Source: Phycisphaerae bacterium
GTDB lineage: Bacteria > Planctomycetota > Phycisphaerae > UBA1845
Reading direction: 5' to 3'
Length of the DNA: 64,000 nucleotides
NCBI GenBank assembly: GCA_028289375.1
Contig: JANQQK010000081.1
Coordinates: forward strand, 1 to 64,000
Shown: one piece after another, positions 16,651 through 26,307 of the stretch
Numbering within the stretch: position 1 is the stretch's first letter
Layout of the letters: each line of letters opens with the position of its first letter
Notes under the pieces: model-generated
The model's input: only the letters and a program-made list of their open reading frames with translations
What the model was told of the DNA's origin: nothing
Databases searched by the model: none
Position numbers and translations under genes: made by a program

Positions 16651-17838
16651 CTACATCAAAAGAAGGATCAGCACAACGCTCACGGTCGCCAGCAGCGCCG
16701 TCGCCAAGCCGCCCACGAGAATCGCCTTACCCCCAACCGACGCCAACTGCCGCAGGTTGATCTCCAGACCGATCGCCGCCATCGCCAGCGTCAGCAGGAT
16801 CTTGGCCGCGTTCTTGAACAAGTCCGCCATCGGCAACACGGCATTAGATTCGCCGTCGGCCAATACCGAATCAGATGCAAACTGCATCGTCGGAATCAGA
16901 CCAAACGTATTCAGCAGCGCCATGATCACGAATCCCCATACAAACCACGGTACCAGGCGGGCGTAGTGAATCACCGGTTTGCCCGACGCTGCCACCTCGG
17001 TTGCGTGTCGCCGAGCGTACATGACAGCCAACACCATGACCATCGGCGCCAGCAGCGTCACACGTAGCAACTTCGTCGCCGTCGCAATCGTCCCCGCATC
17101 GGCATCGAACGCGACCCCAGCCGCCACCACCTGTGGCACCGCGTGAATCGTCGTACCCGCGAACACACCGAACGACGTGGGCGACATGCCAAACAACTGA
17201 CCGATCACCGGGCAGGCCAACATCGCGATCAACCCGAATAGATTCACCGTCCCGATCGAAAGAACCAGATCCTCGTCCTTCGCATCAACCAACGGTGCAA
17301 CAGCCACGATCGCACTGTTCCCGCAGATCCCGGTCCCCGCACCAATCAAGAGCGACGTCTCGCGACTCAGTCCAAACCACCGCCCGATGCGATACCCCAT
17401 CGCCACCGCAATGGCCAAACACACGACGATGATCAACACAGCCGCTCCGCCGACATCGCCAATGCTCGCAAGGTTCAACCCCGCACCCATCAGCACAATG
17501 GCAATCGGAATACCCTTCTTGACGATCCGCTTGCACCCGGTCGCAATACCCGCCCCCAGCGGCAACACATTCCGCGCGACCGCCCCCAGCAAAATCGCCA
17601 GAATGGCCGAGCTGACAATGGGCCGATCAATCTGCGACAGCACCGCATAGGCCAATCCCGCCGTCACCGCCGCCGCCACATACCCGGACCAGACCGACCG
17701 CACCGGCGCATCGACCTTGTGCGTCGTCTCGACGATGTCGTGGTACATGCCTTCCATCGAGCCAAGCGAGAGAAAGGCTTCGGGACTCAGACCCAGCGGT
17801 CCTGTTGCGGTGTTGCCGGTCGGCGCAGCGTCAGCCAT
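16651..17838 (-). CDS. YeiH-family (UPF0324) putative sulfur-anion exporter
   Basis: 395 residues with about ten hydrophobic segments and a short hydrophilic N-terminus. Family hallmarks are seen: ILLGAVARNVLPLGAGI near residue 80, the GTGICGNSAIVAVAPL loop near residue 170, and the FAGTTIHAVPQVVAAG segment near residue 225. YeiH proteins are annotated as putative sulfate exporters, without firm biochemical proof. Here the gene starts 14 nt after the stop of cysteine dioxygenase, so export of sulfite or sulfate derived from cysteine is a fitting job. That link is inference. Confidence 0.88.
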   Translation of the reverse strand: MADAAPTGNTATGPLGLSPEAFLSLGSMEGMYHDIVETTHKVDAPVRSVWSGYVAAAVTAGLAYAVLSQIDRPIVSSAILAILLGAVARNVLPLGAGIATGCKRIVKKGIPIAIVLMGAGLNLASIGDVGGAAVLIIVVCLAIAVAMGYRIGRWFGLSRETSLLIGAGTGICGNSAIVAVAPLVDAKDEDLVLSIGTVNLFGLIAMLACPVIGQLFGMSPTSFGVFAGTTIHAVPQVVAAGVAFDADAGTIATATKLLRVTLLAPMVMVLAVMYARRHATEVAASGKPVIHYARLVPWFVWGFVIMALLNTFGLIPTMQFASDSVLADGESNAVLPMADLFKNAAKILLTLAMAAIGLEINLRQLASVGGKAILVGGLATALLATVSVVLILLLM

Positions 17839-17852
17839 GGATCAACTCGCGA

Positions 17853-18404
17853 TCAGATGCCGCTGCCGTGGGCGTGCTCGAATATGACGGGGCGATACTC
17901 ACTGACCTGATCATCCGTAATCGAATAGGTGTCCATACGCAAAAGCGGCGGCGAGTAGATATGCAACGTGACGAGATCCTCACCCGCCGCCTGCAGGTTC
18001 GACACCTGATGAATGTCCGCATCCTGCGAAGCCACCACCTGCCCCGCATGGTAATCAGTCGTGACCGTCGGCTTGATCAGACCGCTGGGGGTCGGCTCAA
18101 AACCGGTTTCCGTGGCCACGCCCTGCAACACGCGAAAGCCGCACGTCGACGCCGCATGGTCATGCACCGGGCTGCGCTGCGCACTCCGCCAGCAGATCGC
18201 CAGAAGATGGTAGAACTCGCCCTGACAGATGAGATTTCGGCGATACCGCCTCGCCCCGAACTCGATGAAATCCGCCACATCCGCGACCGAGACGTCGGTC
18301 GCTTCCAGCCGCGCTTGCAGTTCTTCAACCGGCGCACGCTCCGACAGGTTGTTCAGGTAGTCGAGCAACGGGGCCAAGGTGGGAGACAGCTCTTTCACAT
18401 TCAT
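17853..18404 (-). CDS. Cysteine dioxygenase type I
   Basis: 183 residues; ATG 18404 has TGGAG 8 nt upstream. It oxidises cysteine with O2 to cysteine sulfinate at a mononuclear iron. The ligands are the two His of PVHDHAASTCG and the His in DADIHQVSNL. The substrate-binding Arg is seen in RYRRNLI. The Cys five residues after the second His and the Tyr of HIYSPP occupy the positions of the Cys93-Tyr157 crosslink of the mammalian enzyme, whereas many bacterial homologues have Gly there. The exporter gene follows in the same unit. Confidence 0.92.
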   Translation of the reverse strand: MNVKELSPTLAPLLDYLNNLSERAPVEELQARLEATDVSVADVADFIEFGARRYRRNLICQGEFYHLLAICWRSAQRSPVHDHAASTCGFRVLQGVATETGFEPTPSGLIKPTVTTDYHAGQVVASQDADIHQVSNLQAAGEDLVTLHIYSPPLLRMDTYSITDDQVSEYRPVIFEHAHGSGI

Positions 18405-18501
18405 CGTGGACTCCAGGCGGGTTGAGCGACGGGAATCCCGGAAATCTCGGGGCCTCACGCGTGGTTCCGCTGCTGTGATTATTGCGACTGGATCGCCGCA
18501 A

Positions 18502-20619
18502 TCAAGCCGAAACCGAACACTGAGGCGAAACATGGTCGGCCAATTTGCGATACAGGTCTTGGCGGCCAAGCGGCTTGGTCAGGTAGTCGTTACAACCGGC
18601 TTTGAGGCACTTATCCCGGTCACCACTCATCGCATGCGCGGTCATGGCCACGATCGGACGATCAAATCCGGCCGACCGGAGTCGTTTCGTCGCGGTATAG
18701 CCATCCATGACCGGCATCTGCATGTCCATCAGGACGACATCGAACACCTCTCCCTCTTCGAGAATGCGGTCACACGCAACCTGACCATTTTCGGAAACTT
18801 CAACCTGAACGCCGATACGGCGCAGCAGATGTTGAATCAGCCGCTGATTGTCCGGACCATCCTCGACGAGAAGAACACGCGCGTTGATGTTCGACTCCAC
18901 TGGTGTGACGGATGGCCCCGGATCGCATTCTGACGCGACGAGCGGCCCGTCGTGCTCGAACATCTCAGCATCCTCAGGACACGCGATGTTCGTGTTCAGG
19001 CGAAACGTCGTGCCCACGCCTGGTGTCGACCGCACAATCTCCACATCCCCGCCGAGAATGACAGCCAGTCGTTTGCAGATGCACAGACCCAGTCCCGTAC
19101 CGCCATGAACACGCGTCGTCGACTGATCAGCCTGTTTGAACGGCTCAAACACGGTGTTCAGCTTGGCCGCGTCAATTCCGATGCCGGTGTCCACCACATC
19201 CCACTGCAGCGTGTGCGCCTGATCCCCCTCTTCAGACATTCGGGTCACAACTTTGACAGATCCGTTCTCGGTGAACTTGATGGCGTTACCGATCAGGTTG
19301 ATGAGAATCTGTTTGAGGCGCGTCGGATCGCTCCGGATCGTCTTCGGAAGCGGTCCAACGCAATAAACGTCAAAGCTGAGCCCTTTCGCGTCAGCACGCA
19401 CCTGCATCAGGCCCCTGATGTCCAGCAACATCTGGGGCAAGTCAAACTCAATATCCTCGAGATCAAGTCGCTCCGACTCGATCTTGCTCAGATCAAGAAT
19501 GTCATTGATGATCTGGAGCAGGTACTGACCATTTCGTGTCACCGTGTTGATCGCTTCGGTCAAGTCTTCTCTCGAGGCCCCCGCTGAAATACCTTCACGA
19601 ACAATATCTGCGAATCCCATGATTGCGGTCATCGGCGTACGTATCTCATGGCTCATGTTCGCAAGAAACTCACTCTTGGTTCGACTCGCGTTCTCGGCAT
19701 CCCCCATTGCTTTCTGCAATGCATGGTTCGACAACTCCAACGCTGCCGCGGTGTCCAGCATCTCTCGTTCAGCTTCCAGCCGAGCGCTGATATCTCGCAG
19801 GAATCCCGTGAAAAGCGTCTCATCGCCGACACTGTGACGGGTAACAGCCAGATCCACCGGAAACTCGCTGCCATCCTTGCGAACGCCAACCACCTGCCGC
19901 CCGACTCCGATGATCTTCGCGCGACCGGTCAGCAGGTACCGTGCGAGGTACCCATCGTGCTCGTCGCGATAGGGCGACGGCATGAGCATGGAAACATTCT
20001 CGCCGGCTAGCTCTTCCTTCGTATACCCGAAGAGGCGTTCAATGGCTGGGTTAACAGATAGGATGATACCCTTGGCGTTAATCGTGACGATGCCATCGGA
20101 TGCTTCCTCGACCATGCCGTCCAGACGCGCTTCGCGTTCCCGAGCATGTTGCTGGATTTGGCGTACTTCGGTCACGTCACGCTCGGAGAAAATGATGGAG
20201 TGGGGCTTTCCATGCTCATCGAGCATTGGTGCTGTGGTCAGAATGACATGCCGCATTGCACCAGACCGGGTCACGCGCACAGAATCGATCGGTGTCACCG
20301 ACCTTCCCGCTACCGATTGCGAGATGATGGCGTTGAACTGCCCGATGTGCGTCTCGGGAATGATGTCCCGCACATCCATGCCGATGGCATCCCGCTCAGT
20401 ATACTGATAAGTTCGCACGCAACCGGCATTCCAACGGAGAATGGATCCCCCCGGATCGATCACGTATAGATGATCGCTTGTGTTCTCAAGGATCTCAGAC
20501 GTCACGTCCAGACCAATGTTCGCAGATGGAACTGCACGACCATCAGGCACCTGCGACACTGTTGTGCGTTCCGATTCCTGTCCGGAAGAGGATGAATCAA
20601 CCATGAGTACTACGCCCAT
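18502..20619 (-). CDS. Hybrid sensor histidine kinase, PAS-PAS-HisKA-HATPase-REC
   Basis: 705 residues, no membrane segment, so a cytoplasmic sensor. Two PAS domains lie at about 38-160 (IDPGGSILRWNAGC) and 165-285 (GIVTINAKGIILSVNP, with a PAC motif GFLRDISARLEAE). The phosphoacceptor H-box is ANMSHEIRTPMTAIMGF near residue 320, the N box NLIGNAIKFT and the G boxes DTGIGID and GGTGLGL follow. A C-terminal receiver domain has the acceptor Asp in VVLMDMQMPVMDG and Lys in YLTKPLG. No response regulator is adjacent, so phosphotransfer to an unlinked partner is likely. A second ATG at 20604 could be the start; neither has a strong ribosome site. Confidence 0.92.
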   Translation of the reverse strand: MGVVLMVDSSSSGQESERTTVSQVPDGRAVPSANIGLDVTSEILENTSDHLYVIDPGGSILRWNAGCVRTYQYTERDAIGMDVRDIIPETHIGQFNAIISQSVAGRSVTPIDSVRVTRSGAMRHVILTTAPMLDEHGKPHSIIFSERDVTEVRQIQQHAREREARLDGMVEEASDGIVTINAKGIILSVNPAIERLFGYTKEELAGENVSMLMPSPYRDEHDGYLARYLLTGRAKIIGVGRQVVGVRKDGSEFPVDLAVTRHSVGDETLFTGFLRDISARLEAEREMLDTAAALELSNHALQKAMGDAENASRTKSEFLANMSHEIRTPMTAIMGFADIVREGISAGASREDLTEAINTVTRNGQYLLQIINDILDLSKIESERLDLEDIEFDLPQMLLDIRGLMQVRADAKGLSFDVYCVGPLPKTIRSDPTRLKQILINLIGNAIKFTENGSVKVVTRMSEEGDQAHTLQWDVVDTGIGIDAAKLNTVFEPFKQADQSTTRVHGGTGLGLCICKRLAVILGGDVEIVRSTPGVGTTFRLNTNIACPEDAEMFEHDGPLVASECDPGPSVTPVESNINARVLLVEDGPDNQRLIQHLLRRIGVQVEVSENGQVACDRILEEGEVFDVVLMDMQMPVMDGYTATKRLRSAGFDRPIVAMTAHAMSGDRDKCLKAGCNDYLTKPLGRQDLYRKLADHVSPQCSVSA

Positions 20620-20879
20620 TCAAGCCCATATCCCAACGCATCGTATGATGCGACCCCATATTCGATATCGTCCGTGAATCTTTGCAATATCACAGTTGCG
20701 CCCAGATGAGCGTCTTGTTGAGGTGTTTCAAAGTGCAATGCGAGCACAAGCCCGGGAAATGCAGACTGTGTTCTTGCAACTTGTTATCGGTCGTTCGCGC
20801 AGAGTGGGAAGAATCGCCCGAGAATGAAAACGGTCAGCAAGACTTTGTCAGGCAGGATCAATGAGAAGCAGTGCGCCAT
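20620..20879. other. Intergenic region between the hybrid kinase and the exported protein gene
   Basis: 260 bp. It must hold the promoter of the kinase gene on the minus strand, but no clear promoter, terminator or ORF is seen. Confidence 0.3.
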
Positions 20880-21485
20880 TTACACCGGTCCGGTATCGCG
20901 AGCGGCTGACGCATCTTCATTCTGCTGGTAGTGGCTGAAGTCTGGATCGGGCAGGTTGAATGTGCCTGGAAGCGTCGGCATTCCCGAGACAGCATGCGTT
21001 GCGTCCCCCCGCCTGATGTACATCATGCTAAACTGTCCGTGGGCTTGCTCGAATCCAAGGGCGATTCCGTTGCTGAATATCTGCCAATCAGATCCAACGG
21101 GAAATAGATAACGCCGCTTGCCCCACGCAACGGGCACGAGCGTCCTGATACCCTGTGGATCAAGATCACCAGCTTCGCGCCACAAACGCAGCGTCCCGTC
21201 TTTCTGATCCAGCACAACACCCCGTTCGACCGACAGGGGCTCTGGTCCGCACATGACAAATGCAAGCTCGTACGTCCCGTCAGCGTTGAAATCAAGACCG
21301 TTGTGCGCTCGGCCATATTCACCCGCCCATCGATGATTCGCGGCGATTACCGCGTGATCGGGAACACCATGCTTTGCACGCAACTGATCGTGCGGATCAG
21401 GATTGTGTGCCGCCGTCGCGCAGCCGAACTGTGGCATCATCGCAAGCGCGATCAAATGCAGTATGATCACGCCGGTGGTTCGCAT
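20880..21485 (-). CDS. Exported hypothetical protein downstream of topoisomerase VI
   Basis: 201 residues. The first 22 residues (TGVIILHLIALAMMPQFGC) are a signal peptide; the Cys is preceded by QFG, a poor lipobox, so lipidation is uncertain. A segment YGRAHNGLDFNADGTYELAF resembles an EF-hand-like or lipocalin-like strand, and the middle has WGKRRYLFPVGSDWQIFSNGI. No family recognised. It starts 3 nt after the stop of the 42-residue membrane peptide, which in turn follows topoisomerase VI A by 15 nt, so all four genes look like one operon. Confidence 0.65.
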   Translation of the reverse strand: MRTTGVIILHLIALAMMPQFGCATAAHNPDPHDQLRAKHGVPDHAVIAANHRWAGEYGRAHNGLDFNADGTYELAFVMCGPEPLSVERGVVLDQKDGTLRLWREAGDLDPQGIRTLVPVAWGKRRYLFPVGSDWQIFSNGIALGFEQAHGQFSMMYIRRGDATHAVSGMPTLPGTFNLPDPDFSHYQQNEDASAARDTGPV

Positions 21486-21488
21486 CGG

Positions 21489-21617
21489 TCACATCACCTC
21501 GATCGGCGTGCCCAGAAACTGAAACCCCCAGATCTGCAGCAGATCCCCCACGAAGATGTTCACAATCACATCGAAAAAGAACAGCAATATCGTCTCGATG
21601 ATTACCAGCGGAGACAT
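21489..21617 (-). CDS. Small hydrophobic membrane peptide, 42 aa
   Basis: A 43-codon frame from ATG 21617 to TGA at 21489 with GAGGTGG directly upstream as ribosome site. Residues 4-24 are strongly hydrophobic (VIIETILLFFFDVIVNIF), followed by a short amphipathic tail ending in TPIEVM. It fills exactly the space between topoisomerase VI A (stop 21633) and the exported protein (start 21485), with gaps of 15 and 3 nt, which argues for a real gene too short for routine gene callers. Function unknown. Confidence 0.6.
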   Translation of the reverse strand: MSPLVIIETILLFFFDVIVNIFVGDLLQIWGFQFLGTPIEVM

Positions 21618-21632
21618 GCACCACCTCGCTTG

Positions 21633-22787
21633 TCAGTCCAGCCACTTGCCTTTCTTGAGCTTCTGCGGCACGTACGTATCGGCGATGAAGGAAAACTCCT
21701 TGTTCGACAACGCTTCCAACTCCAGCTTCACACCCAGCTTGAGCATGTGCTTGATCTCACGCTGCCAGCGACGATCCTGAAACCACGGATAGGCCATGAT
21801 CTCCTTGGCCCGCGCAATGTCCTTGTCGTTCAGCCGGATTGTCACCGACGGCGATATATCGAACTCAGCCGCATCATAACTGCTCATGCCGAGAAACCGC
21901 GCGGTCGGAACAGCCATCCGCGCCGACTCAAACGCCAAGTTAATCGACCCCTGCTTGATCACGCTGTAGATGTAATACCCCCACGGATCGTTATCCACCA
22001 GCACGTACAGCGGCAGCCCCAACTCATGCACCATCCGATAGCACAATCGCCGAACACCCCGCGGCGGCTGACCGCGACCGTGGATGATCATGCACTTGTC
22101 CGATTCCCAGAAGCGGTCCTCATTGAACCGCGCCCAGACAGCCGCTTTCTCAATCAGCAGCACGTACTTGGCTTTGCACTTGACGAACTCGATGACGTCC
22201 GGCTCGACGATCGACGGCACCGCCCAGCCACCACTGCCCATGCGTGACAGATCGATCTCATCACCGCGATCGCGGATGACTGCGGGACCAACCATGGCAC
22301 CGTCCGGATTCGCGAACACGCGCAGTTCCTCGCGAAGCGACCCAAGCGTGACCTCCAGATCCTCGATGATCGGATCCGACTCGTCCTGATCGTTGAACGT
22401 CTCCTCACGCGTGCCCTCGATCGTGTGCTTGCAATGATAGAACATGTCACGAATGCTGGTCGTCTTGAACTGATCCTGCAGCTTCAGCAACTCACTCGAC
22501 ATCAGCATCGTCTGCATGAATCGCCGCGCATTGCCAAGATCAAAGAATGGGCGATTGGCTTTGTTTTCCCCCATCTCGATGATCTTCTTGCGCGTGTTGA
22601 ACGACACGTTCGACAGCGACCGGATCGGCACGTTCAGCGACGGATTCTCCTCAGCGTCAATGTGCGACACCACCGATTCAGCCAACCCGACGATCTTCTC
22701 CTTCGTCGGCGTTGACCCGTTCTTCTTCGAACGCTTCGACGACGACTTCGCCTTCTTCGCTTTCTTCACCGTCTTTTTCTTGGCCAT
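21633..22787 (-). CDS. top6A: DNA topoisomerase VI subunit A (Spo11-like)
   Basis: 384 residues; GGAAGAA precedes ATG 22787. This is the DNA-cleaving subunit of a type IIB topoisomerase. After a Lys-rich tail (about 1-25), the winged-helix domain carries the catalytic Tyr117 in SIRDMFYHCK. The Toprim fold shows its Glu in KYVLLIEKAAVW and the Asp pair in VLVDNDPWGYYIY. The end GMSSYDAAEF...WFQDRRWQREIKHML is typical of archaeal Top6A. It starts 18 nt after the subunit B stop. Topoisomerase VI is standard in archaea and plants but rare in bacteria; the basic N-terminal tail is an additional feature. Confidence 0.95.
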   Translation of the reverse strand: MAKKKTVKKAKKAKSSSKRSKKNGSTPTKEKIVGLAESVVSHIDAEENPSLNVPIRSLSNVSFNTRKKIIEMGENKANRPFFDLGNARRFMQTMLMSSELLKLQDQFKTTSIRDMFYHCKHTIEGTREETFNDQDESDPIIEDLEVTLGSLREELRVFANPDGAMVGPAVIRDRGDEIDLSRMGSGGWAVPSIVEPDVIEFVKCKAKYVLLIEKAAVWARFNEDRFWESDKCMIIHGRGQPPRGVRRLCYRMVHELGLPLYVLVDNDPWGYYIYSVIKQGSINLAFESARMAVPTARFLGMSSYDAAEFDISPSVTIRLNDKDIARAKEIMAYPWFQDRRWQREIKHMLKLGVKLELEALSNKEFSFIADTYVPQKLKKGKWLD

Positions 22788-22805
22788 CGCTGTTCTTCCC
22801 GCCCC

Positions 22806-24719
22806 TTATTTCTTCTTGCTCGCCCGTTTCTTCTTGCTGCGTTTTCCCTTCGCGCGCGGGGCTTTGGCCCCCTTCTCACTGATCCGCTTGACGTCGTCGC
22901 CTTCGAACAGCGAGTCGTCCACATCCAGCGGCGTATCGCGCTCGACGATCACCGTGTGCTCATCCTCAAGCGTATCGCGGCGCTTCCGAACGATGTTCCC
23001 ACGATCATCCAATTCGCGGTCAGCCAACTCCGTCCGATGCGTCGCGATTTCCATCAACTGCTCTCGCAATCCGTCCGAACCGCGACCCGTGATCGCCTCG
23101 AGCGCCTTCGACACCTCCGGGATGTACCGCAGAAAAACGCTGCGCCGCTGCGATTCGCGTTCGGTCCGCTTACGTCGACGAATGAATGTGTTCAGTTTTC
23201 GACCGCACTCGCGCAGACCAAGCCCGATTTCCTTGCGAATCTCGTCATAATCGGCGATCGCTTCCTTCGATTCCGACGTAAACGGCACCCACACGCTTGC
23301 AAAATGCACCGTGACGATCAAAGGCCCCGACGGCAATGCCCCGTTCGACTGCTGCATGCCATACTGCCGCCAGTTCGTCTCCGCCACCGACTTGAACACC
23401 GCGCAGTGCGACTGCTGATACAACAACGGCACACGGTTGGCGAATCGAATGCACCGCGCCAACTGATCGGTCGCCAACGCACCACCGAATGCCAACCCCA
23501 CCTCAACCTGAAACGGGTTGCCCCGATACACCGCCGGCGAACGCGTCGAAGCCGTGTAAAACTCCGCCTTCACCCCCTTCAGAAGGCCAGCCAACAACTG
23601 ATCCGCCCCCACCGGCGCCAGACAATCCGTCGACGGCGCCATGATCCGCACTTCCTGAAGAGCCTGATACAACCGCTCTGCCGTCTGCGAATCCACCTGC
23701 TTAACCCATGTCGCCGGGGTGATCCCCGACTTCTCGCAAACGGTCTTGCACACGGTCGGACTGACACGCGAAAACTCATCCTTGAGAAACGCCCCAACCT
23801 TCTGCGACCCGGTCTCCTTGAGCATCTTCATCAGAATGCCCAGCTCGATACCATGCGGATGCGGCTTGATCTCGCGCGTCTCCGCCGGCAACTGATCGCT
23901 CCCACGCGGAAACACCACCAGCTCGCCCGCCGGTGGCTGATACGTAATCTCCGCATGGGGATTCACGATGGCTGTCTGTTCGAGATATTCATCAACGCTC
24001 TGGCGACCTTTGTTGTAGCTGGCCACCAGCTCGATCTCGACCTCCGTCCCATGATCCCAGTCCACCTCGACGGCATCGTCATGCACGATGTCAGGCCGAT
24101 TCTTCTTCGTGTCGATCGCCAGCTTGTAATGATGCGCCTTCGCCCGCTTCGAAGTGCGACTGATGACACTCAACGGCTTGCCCGTCGTGATCAGCCCATA
24201 CATCCCCGCCGCACTGATCCCGATCCCCTGTTGACCGCGACACATCTTCAACCGGTGAAATTTCGAGCCATACAACAGCTTGCCGAAGATGTTGGGAATC
24301 TGCGCCTTCACGATCCCAGGCCCGTTATCGCGAATCGTCACCCGAAAGCGATCCTCGGAAAGCTGCTCGATCCCCACAAACAAATCCGGCAGAATGCGCG
24401 CCTCCTCGCACGCATCCAGGCTGTTGTCGACCGCCTCTTTCACCGTCGTCAGCAGAGACTTGCGCTTGTTGTCAAACCCCAGCAGATGCCGGTTCTTCGC
24501 GAAAAACTCCGAAACCGAAATCTCCCGCTGCTGAGACGCCATCTTCTCAGCAGTCACCGGTTCCGACGCGCGCTTCGAACGCTTGCTGGTGCCGTTGGTC
24601 CTGGCTGACGACTTTTTCTTCGGTGATGCGGTCACGGCCTGCGATGTGTCGGTGTTGTCAAAGGCAAGACTGAGCTGCGCCGCCTCGTCATGCGCGGTTG
24701 CGGGTGGGGGTTCATTCAT
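22806..24719 (-). CDS. top6B: DNA topoisomerase VI subunit B (GHKL ATPase)
   Basis: 637 residues from ATG 24719 with AGGAGG 6-7 nt upstream. It provides the ATP-driven strand-passage gate for the heterotetrameric enzyme. The GHKL motifs are [13 protein letters not shown] (about 92-104), IRDNGPGI and [14 protein letters not shown]. The transducer domain follows, with NRVPLLYQQ near residue 430. Both ends are unusual: a Ser/Lys-rich N-terminal extension of about 60 residues and a C-terminal tail [14 protein letters not shown], perhaps for DNA binding. The basic tail pairs with the basic N-terminus of subunit A. Confidence 0.95.
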   Translation of the reverse strand: MNEPPPATAHDEAAQLSLAFDNTDTSQAVTASPKKKSSARTNGTSKRSKRASEPVTAEKMASQQREISVSEFFAKNRHLLGFDNKRKSLLTTVKEAVDNSLDACEEARILPDLFVGIEQLSEDRFRVTIRDNGPGIVKAQIPNIFGKLLYGSKFHRLKMCRGQQGIGISAAGMYGLITTGKPLSVISRTSKRAKAHHYKLAIDTKKNRPDIVHDDAVEVDWDHGTEVEIELVASYNKGRQSVDEYLEQTAIVNPHAEITYQPPAGELVVFPRGSDQLPAETREIKPHPHGIELGILMKMLKETGSQKVGAFLKDEFSRVSPTVCKTVCEKSGITPATWVKQVDSQTAERLYQALQEVRIMAPSTDCLAPVGADQLLAGLLKGVKAEFYTASTRSPAVYRGNPFQVEVGLAFGGALATDQLARCIRFANRVPLLYQQSHCAVFKSVAETNWRQYGMQQSNGALPSGPLIVTVHFASVWVPFTSESKEAIADYDEIRKEIGLGLRECGRKLNTFIRRRKRTERESQRRSVFLRYIPEVSKALEAITGRGSDGLREQLMEIATHRTELADRELDDRGNIVRKRRDTLEDEHTVIVERDTPLDVDDSLFEGDDVKRISEKGAKAPRAKGKRSKKKRASKKK

Positions 24720-24838
24720 GGGCGCCCTCCTGGCTACTGGTCACGACGTCGTCCCGACGCCGGTCGCATCTTAGCCCAAGACACGCCTGCTTCAACAAAG
24801 ATTGTCCAACCATGGTACGTCAGCGAAATCCGCGCATG

Positions 24839-24863
24839 AAAAAAGCCGGCCCGAAGCCGGCTT
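24839..24863 (-). terminator. Intrinsic terminator after the 24893 PEP-CTERM gene
   Basis: Arms AAGCCGGC and GCCGGCTT surround a short CCGA loop. On the minus strand the hairpin is followed by TTTTTT (24844-24839). It lies 30 nt past the stop at 24893. Confidence 0.8.
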
Positions 24864-24892
24864 GTGATGTTCGTTGGGTGGACGCCGAAATT

Positions 24893-25585
24893 CTAGCGGC
24901 GACGACGAAGCAGCATGCCGCCAACCGAGAGCAGCAGCAGCGATGCAGGCTCGGGTACGACACTCACCTGTGCAGACTCGCCGTAAATCGTCGAGCCAGG
25001 TCCGCCCGGACCATCCACGAAGTTGTCGATGTTGATCTTCTGGCTCAATGCCTCATCAAGGTACCACGTGATCAGCGAGGTCACGAACAGACCATCGGTT
25101 GGCTGATCCACATCGCTCAGACCGCCACCATAAATGGCGTTCTCGAAGTTGCCCTGACCGGTGAACGAACCTTCGACGAACTCATTCTCTGCCAGAACGA
25201 AGTCCACGATGTCCGCCTGGAACAGAAGTTCGCTAGCGTCGAGATCTTCAATCGACAGCACACCGTTGCCCGTCGTACCAGGTCCGAACATTCCCTCGGC
25301 CATGGTGTCCATCGGGTCGCCAAGTTCATTGGTCAACTCGAGCGAAAGCGTCAGACCGACGTTGCCAAAGTTCTCCTGGGACAGATCACCAAGCGTGGCG
25401 ATCAGGCCCAGACCATCGTCTTCAAGCGTCAACTGCCCCGGTCGGCCCATGTCGTCTGGATACATGTACGTGGTCGAGACGAATGTCGTTCCGAGATTGT
25501 TTATCGACTCGGCAGTAGCCGTGGACGTCATGGCCAACAATGCCACCGCCGCGACGCCTCCGAAAAGAGACCGCCATCGATTCAT
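24893..25585 (-). CDS. PEP-CTERM sorted extracellular protein
   Basis: 230 residues. A signal peptide (about 1-25, SLFGGVAAVALLAMTSTATA) and a C-terminal tripartite signal (VVPEPASLLLLSVGGMLL then RRRR) show export and processing by the exosortase/EpsH system. The body is Asp/Gly/Asn-rich with beta-strand pattern (LTLSLELTNELGDPM, GNGVLSIEDLDAS) and no catalytic residues, as in many PEP-CTERM proteins of surface matrices. Its terminator is at 24839-24863. Exosortase itself is not encoded in the window. Confidence 0.88.
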   Translation of the reverse strand: MNRWRSLFGGVAAVALLAMTSTATAESINNLGTTFVSTTYMYPDDMGRPGQLTLEDDGLGLIATLGDLSQENFGNVGLTLSLELTNELGDPMDTMAEGMFGPGTTGNGVLSIEDLDASELLFQADIVDFVLAENEFVEGSFTGQGNFENAIYGGGLSDVDQPTDGLFVTSLITWYLDEALSQKINIDNFVDGPGGPGSTIYGESAQVSVVPEPASLLLLSVGGMLLRRRR

Positions 25586-25644
25586 CCTTCACTTCCTCCC
25601 ATTTCCTTCTCTAGTGGGAAATGTCTTCTTCCCATACCCCCCGG

Positions 25645-26307
25645 TTAGCGATTAAGGCGGCTGCGACGACGCAGGCCTACCCCCATAAGCCCCAGCACCA
25701 TCAGTGCGGTGCTCGGCTCCGGTACCGGCAACAGGCTGAACTTCACAGCACCGTTGTGGTCCGTATCCAATACATCGAACGTATCCGTCCCCGGTATGAC
25801 CCGGAAACCAAAGCCGAACAGGTCGGCCGCTACGTCAAAGTCACCCGCCAGACTGCCGCCGGTGATCGCGACGTTGCCGCCGCTGAACAGCACCGTATCG
25901 AGCGTGTCCGCTTCGGTATAAAGCAGATCCGAACCCGATGTCTGTTCGCCCGACAACAGCACGTTGTCTGCCGCGTCAAGCAACGTGAACGACACCGAAT
26001 CAAACGTACCAGCTGCATCCGAGCCACTCGACTGATCCGTCAGACCCGTCGCGGTCAACTCGAACGATGCGCCATCGAAAAACTCGTTCGGCGTCATCGC
26101 GCTGTCACGCTCGACGAGGACATTGAACGAGTCAATACTGATGGTCAACGAATCATCCGTTGCATCAAAGATCAACGCGTTCGGCGAATCGAATCCAATG
26201 AAAATGCTGGTGATGGGTTCAGCCTGAGCAACGGTCGCAACAGCCATGACAGCCATTACACCAATCGCGGCGGCAAAACCCCGGCGTGGGTTTTCTCTCT
26301 CTCTCAT
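25645..26307 (-). CDS. PEP-CTERM sorted extracellular protein
   Basis: 220 residues with a signal peptide (about 10-29, GFAAAIGVMAVMAVATVAQA) and a C-terminal PVPEPSTALMVLGLMGVGL plus RRRSR anchor. The body is Ser/Asp/Thr-rich, low in Cys and Lys, with likely beta-sandwich strands (DSLTISIDSFNVLVERD). It is not clearly homologous to the neighbouring PEP-CTERM protein outside the sorting signal. The two genes are 59 nt apart on the same strand and could be cotranscribed. Confidence 0.86.
   Translation of the reverse strand: MRERENPRRGFAAAIGVMAVMAVATVAQAEPITSIFIGFDSPNALIFDATDDSLTISIDSFNVLVERDSAMTPNEFFDGASFELTATGLTDQSSGSDAAGTFDSVSFTLLDAADNVLLSGEQTSGSDLLYTEADTLDTVLFSGGNVAITGGSLAGDFDVAADLFGFGFRVIPGTDTFDVLDTDHNGAVKFSLLPVPEPSTALMVLGLMGVGLRRRSRLNR

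Noticed and set aside
22956..24608. 550-codon plus-strand frame
   Set aside because: Antisense to top6B; composition (Arg/His/Leu) is that of a complementary-strand artefact.
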